From: Lachnospiraceae bacterium
GTDB lineage: Bacteria; Bacillota; Clostridia; Lachnospirales; Lachnospiraceae
Length of the DNA stretch: 64,000 nucleotides
Assembly: GCA_024687125.1 (NCBI GenBank)
Contig: JAILFA010000124.1
Coordinates: 25,950 to 89,949, forward strand
Direction of reading: 5' to 3'
A program made the position numbers and the translations under genes. Shown piece after piece: positions 37,623-46,684 of this stretch; position 1 is the first letter of the stretch, and every line of letters begins with the position of its first letter. The notes beneath the pieces are model-generated. The model was not told the DNA's origin. It saw nothing but the letters and a program-made list of their open reading frames with translations, and ran no database searches.

Positions 37623-37710
37623 AGTTGTTCTCTCCTTGTTTAAACGATTTTTTACAGCAAACATAACTGCGGCTGTGCAACTTTGCAAAAATCACCGCAG
37701 AAATCAAGTA

Positions 37711-37739
37711 ATTATACACGATTTTAAGGAAGGAAGCAA
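37711..37739 (-). promoter_or_regulatory. Promoter of the yajC-leuB-ilvD-ilvB operon
   Basis: Minus strand TTGCTT, 17 bp, TATAAT, 88 bp before the yajC ATG. The transcribed leader contains a CTGCGG/CCGCAG hairpin (about 37669-37702) that could be a processing or attenuation element; no T-box motif was recognised. Confidence 0.72.
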
Positions 37740-37748
37740 GAAAAACCC

Positions 37749-38912
37749 TTATTTTTCCTCTTTCATCTCATCGATCCTGGTTTTATACCAGGTGCTGTAG
37801 CAGCCCTGTTCGATCGCCTGTCTGATATCAGCCATCAGATGGTTGTAAAACCAGAGATTGTGAAGAACGCAGAGGCGCAGACCGAGAACCTCGCCGGACT
37901 TGAGAAGATGCCGGATATAGGCGCGCGAATACCTGGAGCAGGCAGGGCAGCCGCACCCTTCCTCGATCGGGCGTTTATCGAGTTCAAACCTTGCGTTCAG
38001 CAGGTTCAGATGTCCGCGGGACGTGTAGACATGCCCGTGACGTCCGTTCCGTGACGGATAGACACAGTCAAAGAAATCGATCCCGCGTGCGACAGCTTCC
38101 AGGATATTCTCCGGTGTTCCCACTCCCATGAGATAGGTCGGCTTATTCCTGGGAAGATGCGGCAGTGTGACATCCAGAATATGATACATCTCCTCGTGAG
38201 ACTCTCCGACTGCCAGTCCTCCGATTGCGTAGCCGTCGAGATCCATCGCAGCGATCTCCTGTGCCTGATGGATGCGGATATCATCAAAGATTGCTCCCTG
38301 ATTGATCCCGAAAAGCATCTGCCCGGGATTGACGGTACCCTCCAGGGCGTTCAGCCGCTTCAGTTCGCTGCGGCACCGGGCAAGCCAGCGGGTCGTGCGC
38401 GCTACGCTCTCCTCAACGTAAGAACGCTCCGCCTTGCTCGAAGGGCATTCATCAAAAGCCATGGCGATCGTTGAACCGAGATGCGACTGGATCCGCATGC
38501 TCTCCTCCGGTCCCATGAAGATCCGTCTGCCGTCTATATGCGAGGAAAAAGTGACCCCCGCCTCGGTGATCCTGCGTCTCTGGGACAGGGAAAAAACCTG
38601 AAAGCCGCCGGAATCGGTAAGGATCGGCGCTTTGCAGTCCATGAACTCATGAAGTCCGCCCATACGGTAGATCACATCGTCACCGGGACGAAGATGGAGA
38701 TGATAGGTATTTGCGAGGACGATCTGCGCGCCTACCTGTTCCAGATCCTCTGTAGAAAGACCTCCCTTGATCGCCGCCACAGTGGCGACATTCATAAAGA
38801 CCGGCGTCTGGACAACGCCCCGGCCCGTCGTAAACTCCGCCCGCTTGGCGGCTCCGTCTTCAGCGAAGATCCTGTAGGAATTTTCAGATTTGTCAGCGAT
38901 AGAGGTACTCAT
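37749..38912 (-). CDS. tgt: tRNA-guanine (queuine/preQ1) transglycosylase
   Basis: Tgt exchanges guanine-34 for preQ1 in tRNAs with GUN anticodons, the step before QueA. The 387-residue protein has TPVFMNVATVAAIKG, the catalytic-pocket stretch ILTDSGGFQVFSL, the nucleophile region VDFFDCVYPSRNGRHG, and the zinc site CGCPACSRYSRAYIRHLL. The ATG at 38912 overlaps the end of the VanY-like gene by 20 bp, indicating co-transcription; the site upstream is weak (GAAGAG). The longer frame to 38996 is unlikely. Confidence 0.95.
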   Translation of the reverse strand: MSTSIADKSENSYRIFAEDGAAKRAEFTTGRGVVQTPVFMNVATVAAIKGGLSTEDLEQVGAQIVLANTYHLHLRPGDDVIYRMGGLHEFMDCKAPILTDSGGFQVFSLSQRRRITEAGVTFSSHIDGRRIFMGPEESMRIQSHLGSTIAMAFDECPSSKAERSYVEESVARTTRWLARCRSELKRLNALEGTVNPGQMLFGINQGAIFDDIRIHQAQEIAAMDLDGYAIGGLAVGESHEEMYHILDVTLPHLPRNKPTYLMGVGTPENILEAVARGIDFFDCVYPSRNGRHGHVYTSRGHLNLLNARFELDKRPIEEGCGCPACSRYSRAYIRHLLKSGEVLGLRLCVLHNLWFYNHLMADIRQAIEQGCYSTWYKTRIDEMKEEK

Positions 38913-40020
38913 TCCAGAACTCTTCGAGGCAGATCCCCTCGGAAAGCATCCGCGTCGCGGCTTCTTTTCCCACATAACGGAAATGCCACGGCTCATATTC
39001 GATGCCGGTGATCAGCTCCTTGCCCTGCGGATAGCGCAGGATAAAGCCGTATTCCGCACTGTGCGCGGCAAGCCATTCACCGGCCTGGGTGCCGCCGAAC
39101 CCTTCATTAAGGCTCGCGTAGGTATCGGAAACAATGTCTATGGCGAGACCGATCTCATGCTCGCTCGTCCCGGGAACAGTCACCGCCAGAGCCGATCTGG
39201 TATAGGCATCCATATAGGAAAGCCCGGCGGACATGTATCTCCTGATCTTTTTATCAAAAAGTTCCTCCTGGTGCTCGTGTGTGCGGTATGGCGAGCAGAT
39301 GATCAGATTGATGCCGTCACCGGCCGCCGCGCGGAACATTTCCAGAAGATTGCCTATGATGCGCTTGTCGCAGCGCATGGAACTGCTGTTGATCCTGCCC
39401 AGTTCGACTTCATAATCATCCGGGATCGGATGCTGTTTGTTCACAAGGATCAGACGCCAGTCATCCCGGGCGAAACCGGCCCCGCTGTCATCCGTGTCGA
39501 CATCGGCATCCGCCAGAAGAAGCTCATCATTCACCAGCAGATCATTCAGCGTTACCGTCTCGCCGAGATCGCTGCCGGTTTCCATACCGCCCTCCGCCCG
39601 GATCTCTTCATCAATAGTCGCAGTATCCTCAAGTACCGCTGTGTCGACAGCGGCGGCAAATGTAGCGGAAGATTCCTCGGCGATCAGTCCGTCCGCGGAG
39701 GCATCGAACTGTTCCGCCTCCTGCGCCTCATATGCGGCGGCCGCGCTGCCCGCGTCGAGCGACACAAATCCCGCGCGCATGGAAAGGACCGGAAACGAAA
39801 AACTGCTGTTTACGACAAAAGCCGCGGAAACCATGACGATCCCGGAAATCTGTTTTGCGTGGCGGAAAAAGAACATATAAACCCGGTGAACGCCCAGGAT
39901 CACGGCGCTCACGGGATACGCGACATGGCGGAGGATATGATGTTTTTTTCCAAACTGATCTCGCCCGGCGATCACTTCCTCGCGAAACGTCGGAGCGAAC
40001 TGCGGTGTATCATAATACAT
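38893..40020 (-). CDS. VanY/D-alanyl-D-alanine carboxypeptidase (M15B) family protein
   Basis: This protein of about 375 residues has a membrane anchor near residues 55-80, an acidic, Ala/Ser-rich spacer (about 90-190) and an extracellular M15 peptidase domain. Zinc-site motifs are SEHEIGLAIDI (SxHxxGxAxD) and EPWHFRYVG (ExxWH), with an upstream SPYRTHEHQ segment. Such enzymes remove the terminal D-Ala from peptidoglycan precursors or stem peptides. I prefer the ATG at 40020 over 40029 because AGGGG lies nine bases before it. It is followed directly by tgt. Confidence 0.9.
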   Translation of the reverse strand: MYYDTPQFAPTFREEVIAGRDQFGKKHHILRHVAYPVSAVILGVHRVYMFFFRHAKQISGIVMVSAAFVVNSSFSFPVLSMRAGFVSLDAGSAAAAYEAQEAEQFDASADGLIAEESSATFAAAVDTAVLEDTATIDEEIRAEGGMETGSDLGETVTLNDLLVNDELLLADADVDTDDSGAGFARDDWRLILVNKQHPIPDDYEVELGRINSSSMRCDKRIIGNLLEMFRAAAGDGINLIICSPYRTHEHQEELFDKKIRRYMSAGLSYMDAYTRSALAVTVPGTSEHEIGLAIDIVSDTYASLNEGFGGTQAGEWLAAHSAEYGFILRYPQGKELITGIEYEPWHFRYVGKEAATRMLSEGICLEEFWNEYLYR

Positions 40021-40041
40021 CTGTGTCATCCCCTGAAACTG

Positions 40042-40058
40042 GTTTATATATTATAAAC
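40042..40058. repeat. AT-rich palindrome at the vanY-like promoter region
   Basis: GTTTATA-TAT-TATAAAC is a perfect 17-bp palindrome that contains the likely minus-strand -10 (TATAAT at 40050-40055) of the vanY-tgt unit. The -35 is poor (TGTTTT). It could be an operator, but AT-rich palindromes arise by chance. Confidence 0.4.
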
Positions 40059-40146
40059 GCAATTTGCGAAAAAAAACAGTAAATCATTCATTTTTCTGAT
40101 AAAATACTGATAAATTGTGAACGCTGGTCTGAAAAGGAGACTGATT

Positions 40147-41256
40147 ATGTCCGGATCAACCTTTGGAAAACTGCTTCGTGTCACCACCTTCGGTGAATCC
40201 CACGGCCCGGCTCTGGGCGTTGTTGTCGACGGCTTTCCCGCAGGGGTCGCGGTGACCGAAAGCGATATTCAGGAGTACATGAACCGCCGTAAGCCCGGGA
40301 AAAACCCGCTCAGTACTCCGCGAAGCGAAGGCGACACCGTGGAGATCCTCTCCGGCGTCTTTGAAGGCAGGACGACCGGTACGCCCGTAGCCATGCTGAT
40401 CCGCAACACAAACCAGCACTCCTCGGATTATGAGGCGATCAAAGACACCTACCGCCCCGGTCACGCGGATTTCGGATTTGATCAGAAATACGGCTTCCGC
40501 GACTGGCGTGGCGGCGGACGTTCCTCCGGGCGTGAGACCGCGGCGCGTGTCGCGGCGGGCGCTCTCTGCCAGCTGCTCCTGAAAAGACTCGGCATCGACT
40601 GCTACGCCTATACCGAATCCATCGGCTCCGTAAAGATCGATCCGTCCGCTTTTGAGCGAAGTGCCATCACGGAAACAGCGACCGGGATGCCTGACCGCGA
40701 TGCCGACCGGAAAGCGGCAGAACTCGTTGCCGCCATGGCAGGCGAAAAGGATTCGATCGGCGGAACGGTCGTCTGTATTGCGGAGGGCATGCCTGCGGGG
40801 ATCGGCGAGCCGGTGTTCGACAAGCTTGACGCAACGCTTTCTCACGCTGTCATGTCCATCGGCGCGGTGAAAGCGGTTGAGATCGGAGACGGCATCACCG
40901 TCTCACAGAAAAAAGGAAGTGAAAACAACGATCCGTTCATCCCCGGCGGGAACGGACGGATCGAAAAAAAGACCAATCATGCCGGCGGGATCCTCGGAGG
41001 TCTCAGCGACTCCTCCCCCATCCTGCTGCGTGCGCACTTTAAACCGACCCCTTCCATCGCGAGCGTGCAGGACACGGTCGATCGCGACGGGCAGGCTGTC
41101 AGGCTCTCGGTCGGCGGACGCCACGACCCTGTGATCGTCCCGCGCGCCGTTGTTGTCGTCGAGTGCATGTGCGCCATCGCACTGGCAGATGCCCTGCTCA
41201 TCGGCATGAGCGCACGCGCGGATGATATCGCGGCGTTTTATTCCGGCAACTCGTAA
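40147..41256 (+). CDS. aroC: Chorismate synthase
   Basis: AroC converts EPSP to chorismate with reduced FMN, the last shared step of aromatic amino acid synthesis. The 369-residue protein has the signatures GESHGPALGVVVDGFPAG, RPGHADFGFDQKYGFRDWR followed by GGGRSSGRETAARVAAGA, and the late GGRHDPVIVPRAVVVVE. The ATG at 40147 follows AAGGAGA by six bases and matches the family start (SGSTFGKLLRVTTFGESHG). It stands alone on the plus strand; its 3' end overlaps the lactonase-like gene on the other strand by 19 bp. A possible extended -10 (TGATAAAAT at 40097-40105) lies upstream. Confidence 0.97.
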   Translation: MSGSTFGKLLRVTTFGESHGPALGVVVDGFPAGVAVTESDIQEYMNRRKPGKNPLSTPRSEGDTVEILSGVFEGRTTGTPVAMLIRNTNQHSSDYEAIKDTYRPGHADFGFDQKYGFRDWRGGGRSSGRETAARVAAGALCQLLLKRLGIDCYAYTESIGSVKIDPSAFERSAITETATGMPDRDADRKAAELVAAMAGEKDSIGGTVVCIAEGMPAGIGEPVFDKLDATLSHAVMSIGAVKAVEIGDGITVSQKKGSENNDPFIPGGNGRIEKKTNHAGGILGGLSDSSPILLRAHFKPTPSIASVQDTVDRDGQAVRLSVGGRHDPVIVPRAVVVVECMCAIALADALLIGMSARADDIAAFYSGNS

Positions 41257-42299
41257 AAGACGATGCAGTTCGGCTGATTCACCTGCACCTCGGGACCGTT
41301 CATCACGATCGTATGCTTGTCGGGGTGGAAGGTGAAAAAGGTGATCGTATTGGACTCATGGTTCAGTGACACCAGATGCCGGTTGTCCGGAAGAAGCGAC
41401 GCATCCTTGGGGAACTCTCCCGCGATCGGAAGACACAGGTTCATGGTAAGAAGCCCCGTCTCCTTATCCACGGAAAAGACCGTGACACTGTTTTCTCCGG
41501 CATTCGACGTGATCAGATAATTATAATCCCACGAGAACTTGAGCGCGCAGGCAACGACACCGATCACATCGGGATCTGTCGTCGTCGAGATCGACTGGAT
41601 CCTTTCAAAGTCCGGATTTCCGTTATTATCTACGCTGTAGTGGTATACATCCACCGCGCGCTTCTGCTCCTGAACAACATACAGGAATCTTCCATCCTCG
41701 GAAAACTGCATATGCCTGGGCGCGGATTCCTGATCCGAATGAATGATATCCGTCTCTCTCAGCTTTCCCGTCTTATGGTCAAGCGCATAGACATTGATGC
41801 GGTCCATCCCGAGATCGCAGGCCAGCAGAAAACGGTTGTCCCTGGTCATCTTTACGCACTGCACATGGGGGCGGAAATTTCTCCAGACAGCGGTACCCAG
41901 ACCTTTATGATAGATCTCGTCCGTGATCTCTCCGATCGAGCCGTCTTCATTGAGGCGCAGGACCGTCACCTTGCCGTCGTGATAACCGGCAGTAAACAGG
42001 AACCTGTCCTCATAGTCCGTGTAGAGATAACACCCGCGCATGCCGTTGATCGACGCCTTGTTGAGCAGGTTCAGACAGCCGTCCGCGGCGATCGTATAGG
42101 ACTCAACGCCCAGATCGGTGATGGAATAAAGGAATCTGCGGTCGTGCGATATCCTCAGGAACGAGGAATTGGTGATCTCCACCTGCTCCTTCTCGGATAA
42201 TCTGCCGTTCTCGATATCCACGTCATAAACGTGGATCCCGTTGTCATCGGCCGATCCGATGGTATAACTCGACACGTATGCCACATACTTTTTAGCCAT
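41238..42299 (-). CDS. Lactonase-family seven-bladed propeller protein (6-phosphogluconolactonase-like)
   Basis: This 353-residue protein matches the YbhE/Pgl-type lactonase family: repeated blades with patterns such as NSSFLRISHDRRFLYSI, RHMQFSEDGRFLYVVQE and FSWDYNYLITSNAGENSVTVF. No signal peptide is present. Family members hydrolyse 6-phosphogluconolactone or related lactones; the substrate here is unproven. It is the last gene of the long minus-strand run and starts eight bases inside the aldolase-like gene. Confidence 0.88.
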   Translation of the reverse strand: MAKKYVAYVSSYTIGSADDNGIHVYDVDIENGRLSEKEQVEITNSSFLRISHDRRFLYSITDLGVESYTIAADGCLNLLNKASINGMRGCYLYTDYEDRFLFTAGYHDGKVTVLRLNEDGSIGEITDEIYHKGLGTAVWRNFRPHVQCVKMTRDNRFLLACDLGMDRINVYALDHKTGKLRETDIIHSDQESAPRHMQFSEDGRFLYVVQEQKRAVDVYHYSVDNNGNPDFERIQSISTTTDPDVIGVVACALKFSWDYNYLITSNAGENSVTVFSVDKETGLLTMNLCLPIAGEFPKDASLLPDNRHLVSLNHESNTITFFTFHPDKHTIVMNGPEVQVNQPNCIVFYELPE

Positions 42300-43350
42300 G
42301 CTGACTCCTTTCTGATCTCTGCTCTGTCCTCTTCAGACGCCGCAGGTCGCGGCGTGAGATCCTGTATGCACCGTTCAGACGGATCGCTGCGATCTGCGCG
42401 ATACAGTCTTTTTCCACGGAAATTGCCGTCAGTTCCGCGGGAACACCGGCGGTACCGTAGCAGTATGCTCCGTCATCATATACAAACGACGCGTTGATAT
42501 CCCGGGAAACAAGGACCTCGCCCCTGCTGGTATCACCCTTGCTGTTCCCCGGTATCGTCACGGACGTCCCCACGATACGGACAAAATCATCATAATAGGC
42601 GGGAAGACTTTCACAGATCCGTGATACGGTCATCGCCGCCTCGCTCCTGTTGTGAAAGATCTCCAGCACATCCGGTCTGCGCGCGTAGATCCGTTCATGG
42701 ATCGCACGCACACGCTGCGGTGTATCCGGCTGCGCATAGCGGATCCCCCCGTCAATACGCTGACTGCTGAATTCCTCAGAGATCATGCCCGGAACACGCA
42801 TTTTTCCGATCTCCGAGAGATAGAGGCCCGCGTAGTCCTCGAGGGCCTGCGCCGCATAGGCCGCTTCACCGAGCGTCTCTCCGTAGGAAAAAACAGCGCC
42901 GCCGATCGCAACCAGCGCATTGGCCGCCCTTTCCTTGGCCGCGAGACGTCTTACATGGGAGCGCTGCGCATCGGATCCGGGGATCGTGAAAGGAACCGTG
43001 TAGATCTTCAGAATATTCCCGTTCGCATCTTCCGCCGAAATCCCTTCGGGAAGGACGATCCCCATTGCGGAAGCATAGCACTGTCTTGTCATGATGACAG
43101 CGTTTATTTCCGCTCTGGCCCGATAGACAGCCGCATGCAGCGCCGCGTCCCCCTGCAGCTTCTTCATCCTGATCGTACGGACATCATCGGCGGAGAAAGG
43201 CCGGTTATTCAGTTCTCCGCCTGCCATGCAGAAAAACTCGCTGTCGATCCGACGGCTGATGCTCCCGTACAGGCCAAGGCACAGACCGGCCGCTTCAAGC
43301 GACTCGGCCGTTTCCAGTATCTCGGTTATGATCTCCTCATGATCTTCCAA
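42292..43350 (-). CDS. Tandem class II aldolase/adducin-like protein without zinc-site histidines
   Basis: This 352-residue protein appears to contain two class II aldolase/adducin-like halves (about 5-170 and 185-340). The first shows LGLYGSISRRI, HAAVYRARAEINAVIM and TRQCYASAMG; the second shows RAIHERIYARRPDVLEIF followed by HNRSEAAMTVS. In active family members the segment after the RA..D.NAV stretch carries an HxH zinc motif; here it reads MTRQC and FHNRS, so the canonical zinc site is lost in both halves. An enzymatic role is therefore doubtful. It overlaps the lactonase gene and lies 24 bp after the flavoprotein gene. Confidence 0.75.
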   Translation of the reverse strand: MEDHEEIITEILETAESLEAAGLCLGLYGSISRRIDSEFFCMAGGELNNRPFSADDVRTIRMKKLQGDAALHAAVYRARAEINAVIMTRQCYASAMGIVLPEGISAEDANGNILKIYTVPFTIPGSDAQRSHVRRLAAKERAANALVAIGGAVFSYGETLGEAAYAAQALEDYAGLYLSEIGKMRVPGMISEEFSSQRIDGGIRYAQPDTPQRVRAIHERIYARRPDVLEIFHNRSEAAMTVSRICESLPAYYDDFVRIVGTSVTIPGNSKGDTSRGEVLVSRDINASFVYDDGAYCYGTAGVPAELTAISVEKDCIAQIAAIRLNGAYRISRRDLRRLKRTEQRSERSQHG

Positions 43351-43374
43351 AAACAGCCTCCCCGTTTCGGACCA

Positions 43375-45039
43375 TTAAGGCGCCGCGTATCCGGCGATCA
43401 GTTTTCCCGCGGTGCGGATACCGTCAACAGCGGCGGATGTGATCCCGCCGGCATATCCCGCACCCTCGCCGCAGGGATAGATTCCGGCATGTCCCGGCGC
43501 TGTCCCGTCTCCGTTTCTCGGAATCCGCACCGGTGAGGAGGTCCTGCTTTCAACACCGGCAAAAAGCGTGCGCGGATCATCATAGCCGCGGATCCTGTCT
43601 CCAAAGATCCGCATGGCGGAAAGGATCGTCCCGGCAAGTGTGTCCGGAAGGATCCCGGTCAGATCTGCCGGTTGATACCCCGCGGCAAATGCCTCCGACG
43701 GATCCGGAAGTTCCCCGGAGAATACTCTGCCGGATGATCCTCCGATACCTGACCGGGAAGCGAACTCCCCGTACATCATCACAGGAATCCTGCCGTCTCC
43801 CGCGCGAAACGCCCTTCTCTCCATTTCCCGCTGAAACTGCATGCCCTCCAGCGGATGTCCCGTATCCCGATAGTCGTCAGGTGTGATCTGCGTCACAATA
43901 GCGCTGTTGGCAAAGGCACCGTCTCTTGCGCGCTCACTCATGCCGTTGACGCAGAGCATCCCCTGTTCCGAAGAGGCATTGACGATCCTGCCCCCCGGGC
44001 ACATACAGAAAGAATATACCCCCCGCCCGTCAGGAGACGTCGTCGTCAGCTTATATACCGCGGGCGGCAGCGTTTCACCGGCCTTCCTCCCGTACTGCGC
44101 CTGATCGATCCACACCTGCGGATGCGCGACACGAAATCCTACGGCGAATGCCTTTTGCTCCATTACAATACCGCGGCGGTAAAGGCTTTCCATTGTATCC
44201 CGTGCACTGTGGCCCGTCGCCAGCACCAGTTTTTTCGCCGCAAACTCTCCGCCGCTTGTTTTCACGGCACAAAGCGCACCGCTGCTGTCAAATTCCAGAT
44301 CATCCAGTCTGGTCCGAAAACGTATCTCAACGCCCAGTTTTTCCAGTCTGGCGCGCATGGCCGTCATGACGGTCCTCAGCACATCGGTCCCGATATGAGG
44401 ATGCGCTTCATACAGGATATCCTCCGGAGCTCCGAGCGTGACCAGGGTCTCCAGTACTCTCCCGCAGGTTCCGTCAGGATCCTTGATCCCGGTATACAGT
44501 TTGCCGTCCGAATAGGTACCGGCTCCGCCCATACCGAACTGTATATTGCTCTCCGGATCCAGTGCGCCTCCTTCACGGAACCGATCTATCGCGGCGTCTC
44601 TCTGCGCGGTATCGTCTCCCCTTTCCAGAAGGATCGGCAGTACACCCGCTTCGGCAAGGGTCAGTGCACAGAACAGCCCCGCCGGTCCCGCGCCGACGAT
44701 GACCGGACGATCCTTTACACGGAGGGAGGCACATTGCGGTACGGAGAAACCTGGTTTTGTCACCGATTTTTCTACACCGCGCGGCATCCTGTTCTGTGCG
44801 AGGATCCTCATCTCCGTCTCTGCATTCAGACTGACATCGACCGTGTAGACATCATACAGCAGCGGCTTTTTCCGCGCGTCGATGCCGTGCCTGAGGATAT
44901 GCAGCCCTGTGATCCTTGAGGCAGGTACATGCAGAAGCCCGGCTGCCTTTTTCCGGATCTTTGCGTCCCGCCTGTCCCGATCAGCGGCTTCTGTCCCTTC
45001 AGGAGGGATCTGAATCCGCAGCTCATGTATCCTGAGCAT
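43375..45039 (-). CDS. NAD(P)/FAD-dependent oxidoreductase (COG2509-type)
   Basis: This 554-residue flavoprotein has an N-terminal region with two short alpha/beta segments, the FAD motif VIVGAGPAGLFCALTLAEAGV near residue 105 with the ribose-binding Glu in LLERG, a second mononucleotide stretch (VLATGHSARDTME) near 265, and a C-terminal GVESRTSSPVRIPR...GIYPCGEGAGYAGGI. This is a widespread, poorly characterised Clostridial family; electron partner and substrate are unknown. It lies 36 bp after the flippase gene. Confidence 0.9.
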   Translation of the reverse strand: MLRIHELRIQIPPEGTEAADRDRRDAKIRKKAAGLLHVPASRITGLHILRHGIDARKKPLLYDVYTVDVSLNAETEMRILAQNRMPRGVEKSVTKPGFSVPQCASLRVKDRPVIVGAGPAGLFCALTLAEAGVLPILLERGDDTAQRDAAIDRFREGGALDPESNIQFGMGGAGTYSDGKLYTGIKDPDGTCGRVLETLVTLGAPEDILYEAHPHIGTDVLRTVMTAMRARLEKLGVEIRFRTRLDDLEFDSSGALCAVKTSGGEFAAKKLVLATGHSARDTMESLYRRGIVMEQKAFAVGFRVAHPQVWIDQAQYGRKAGETLPPAVYKLTTTSPDGRGVYSFCMCPGGRIVNASSEQGMLCVNGMSERARDGAFANSAIVTQITPDDYRDTGHPLEGMQFQREMERRAFRAGDGRIPVMMYGEFASRSGIGGSSGRVFSGELPDPSEAFAAGYQPADLTGILPDTLAGTILSAMRIFGDRIRGYDDPRTLFAGVESRTSSPVRIPRNGDGTAPGHAGIYPCGEGAGYAGGITSAAVDGIRTAGKLIAGYAAP

Positions 45040-45075
45040 CCTCTGTACCCCTTAAGAAACGGCCCGGCCGACGGC

Positions 45076-46683
45076 TCACCGATTGCCGCCCAGGATCCCG
45101 ACCAGACCTGTCAGGATCCTGCCGCCCGGGATATGATAAAGCTCATATTCCGTAACACCGTGCAGCATAGTCAGCAGGATCACATAGATCACCAGATAGA
45201 AAGGTGCAAGTATCAGGATCGTCAGCAGTTCACCCAGGATCGTCGACAGTGCCGGAGCAAGCGCAAACAGCGGAAGCGCTGGTATGAGCGCGGAAATGCA
45301 CGGGATCAGAAAACCATGCACCCATTCCTGCCGATACGAAAGCGAAGCCGACAGGAACAGACCTGTCACCACAAGAAAGACCAGGATTCCGGCGAAATGT
45401 GCGATAAGATAGGCATACGCACCCGGAGCCGCCGCCGCGATAAACACAGCGCCGATATGTACAGCGCTGCCGGCTGCCGCGGCGATCAGCAGGATCTTCA
45501 GACCGCCGAATTTCTGAAACAGGATCGACAGGATCAGCGACATTGTGAACAGCGGGACCGCGAGGATCTGTACGCGCATCAGCAGCGATACATCGTCATC
45601 CTGATGGCCGATGAACAGCGTGACCAGGGGGACCGCCAGCGCGCAGATGCAGAATGCCGCCGGCAGCAGCGTGATCATGGCATGACGCACCATTTGGGCG
45701 AAACGGTCCAGTGCGGAAGGGATATCATCATGCTGGTATCCCGCATGCACCTGATAGACAGGCAGGATGAACGGGATCGTCAGGAGACACCCCGCAAAGA
45801 GCGTAGGCGCGATCGCACAGCCGATATACCGGCCGAAAACATCGACAAATTCTGCAGTTGTCATCTCTTCCGCGGGTGTTCCCCTGAAAAAGTCCCAGAG
45901 GTCAAAGCAGATCACAGCCGGAATGATCAGCGCGAACAGCCCTTCAAGAGACAGAAAAGCATAACCGCTGCCTCTTTCTCCGCGCATGGAGAAAAGATCC
46001 TGCGCGCGATAGCGGCGCTCGGACAGCAGAAACAGGATCAGCACAATGACCTCCGTGAGGCTGATCCCCGCCAGGACACCGGACATGCCATAGATCGACG
46101 CGTAGCGGTCCGTCAGAAGAAGCGCGTCCACCTTGCTGCCGTAATGGGCCGCAAGTCCCCCGAACAGGCAAGGAAAGACAAGAAGAAGTATGGTTTTGAG
46201 CATATTGACCAGCCTTACAACAGGTCCGGCTCCAACGGCTCTGAGAAATCCTTTTTTCCCGGCGGCCGCCCCGACACAGATCAGTGCGGGCGCAAGGATC
46301 AGCAGCAGCAGGCGGTTGCCGAAGCGCTGCGCATATTCCCCGTACAGAATGCTGTGCAGCAGAAGCATCAGCACGGTAACAGCCACGCCGGCGAGCGTTC
46401 CGAACAGGACCATGTGTTTCCGATAGGTTCTCGCCTCACCCTGACGCTCCGCGCGGATGAGAAGACGCACATTGCGGAAGGTCGGTCTCTCCCACATCGT
46501 ATCGCCGACAAACTGCATGATCAGGAACAGTGTCAGCGGCACCGCAAGGAGGACCAGCGTCTGCGCGCCAACGATCCTGAACAGGACCAGCGGCAGCAGA
46601 AAAACCTCCGCCGCGTCACCTACCGTCAGTCTGGTGACACGGTCAGCCCGAAGCCTCTGTCCTTTTGTACCCGTCCGGCCCAT
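45076..46683 (-). CDS. MATE/MOP-superfamily membrane protein (flippase-like)
   Basis: This 535-residue protein has about 12-14 hydrophobic segments spread over its whole length with short loops, and the general pattern of the MATE/MurJ/Wzx transporters. The clearest family hints are the N-terminal VGDAAEVFLLPLVLFRIVGAQ and the central helix QILAVPLFTMSLILSILFQKFG. A role in exporting lipid-linked sugars or drugs would fit the family but no substrate can be named. It starts one base after the ybeY stop. Confidence 0.75.
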   Translation of the reverse strand: MGRTGTKGQRLRADRVTRLTVGDAAEVFLLPLVLFRIVGAQTLVLLAVPLTLFLIMQFVGDTMWERPTFRNVRLLIRAERQGEARTYRKHMVLFGTLAGVAVTVLMLLLHSILYGEYAQRFGNRLLLLILAPALICVGAAAGKKGFLRAVGAGPVVRLVNMLKTILLLVFPCLFGGLAAHYGSKVDALLLTDRYASIYGMSGVLAGISLTEVIVLILFLLSERRYRAQDLFSMRGERGSGYAFLSLEGLFALIIPAVICFDLWDFFRGTPAEEMTTAEFVDVFGRYIGCAIAPTLFAGCLLTIPFILPVYQVHAGYQHDDIPSALDRFAQMVRHAMITLLPAAFCICALAVPLVTLFIGHQDDDVSLLMRVQILAVPLFTMSLILSILFQKFGGLKILLIAAAAGSAVHIGAVFIAAAAPGAYAYLIAHFAGILVFLVVTGLFLSASLSYRQEWVHGFLIPCISALIPALPLFALAPALSTILGELLTILILAPFYLVIYVILLTMLHGVTEYELYHIPGGRILTGLVGILGGNR

Positions 46684-46684
46684 A

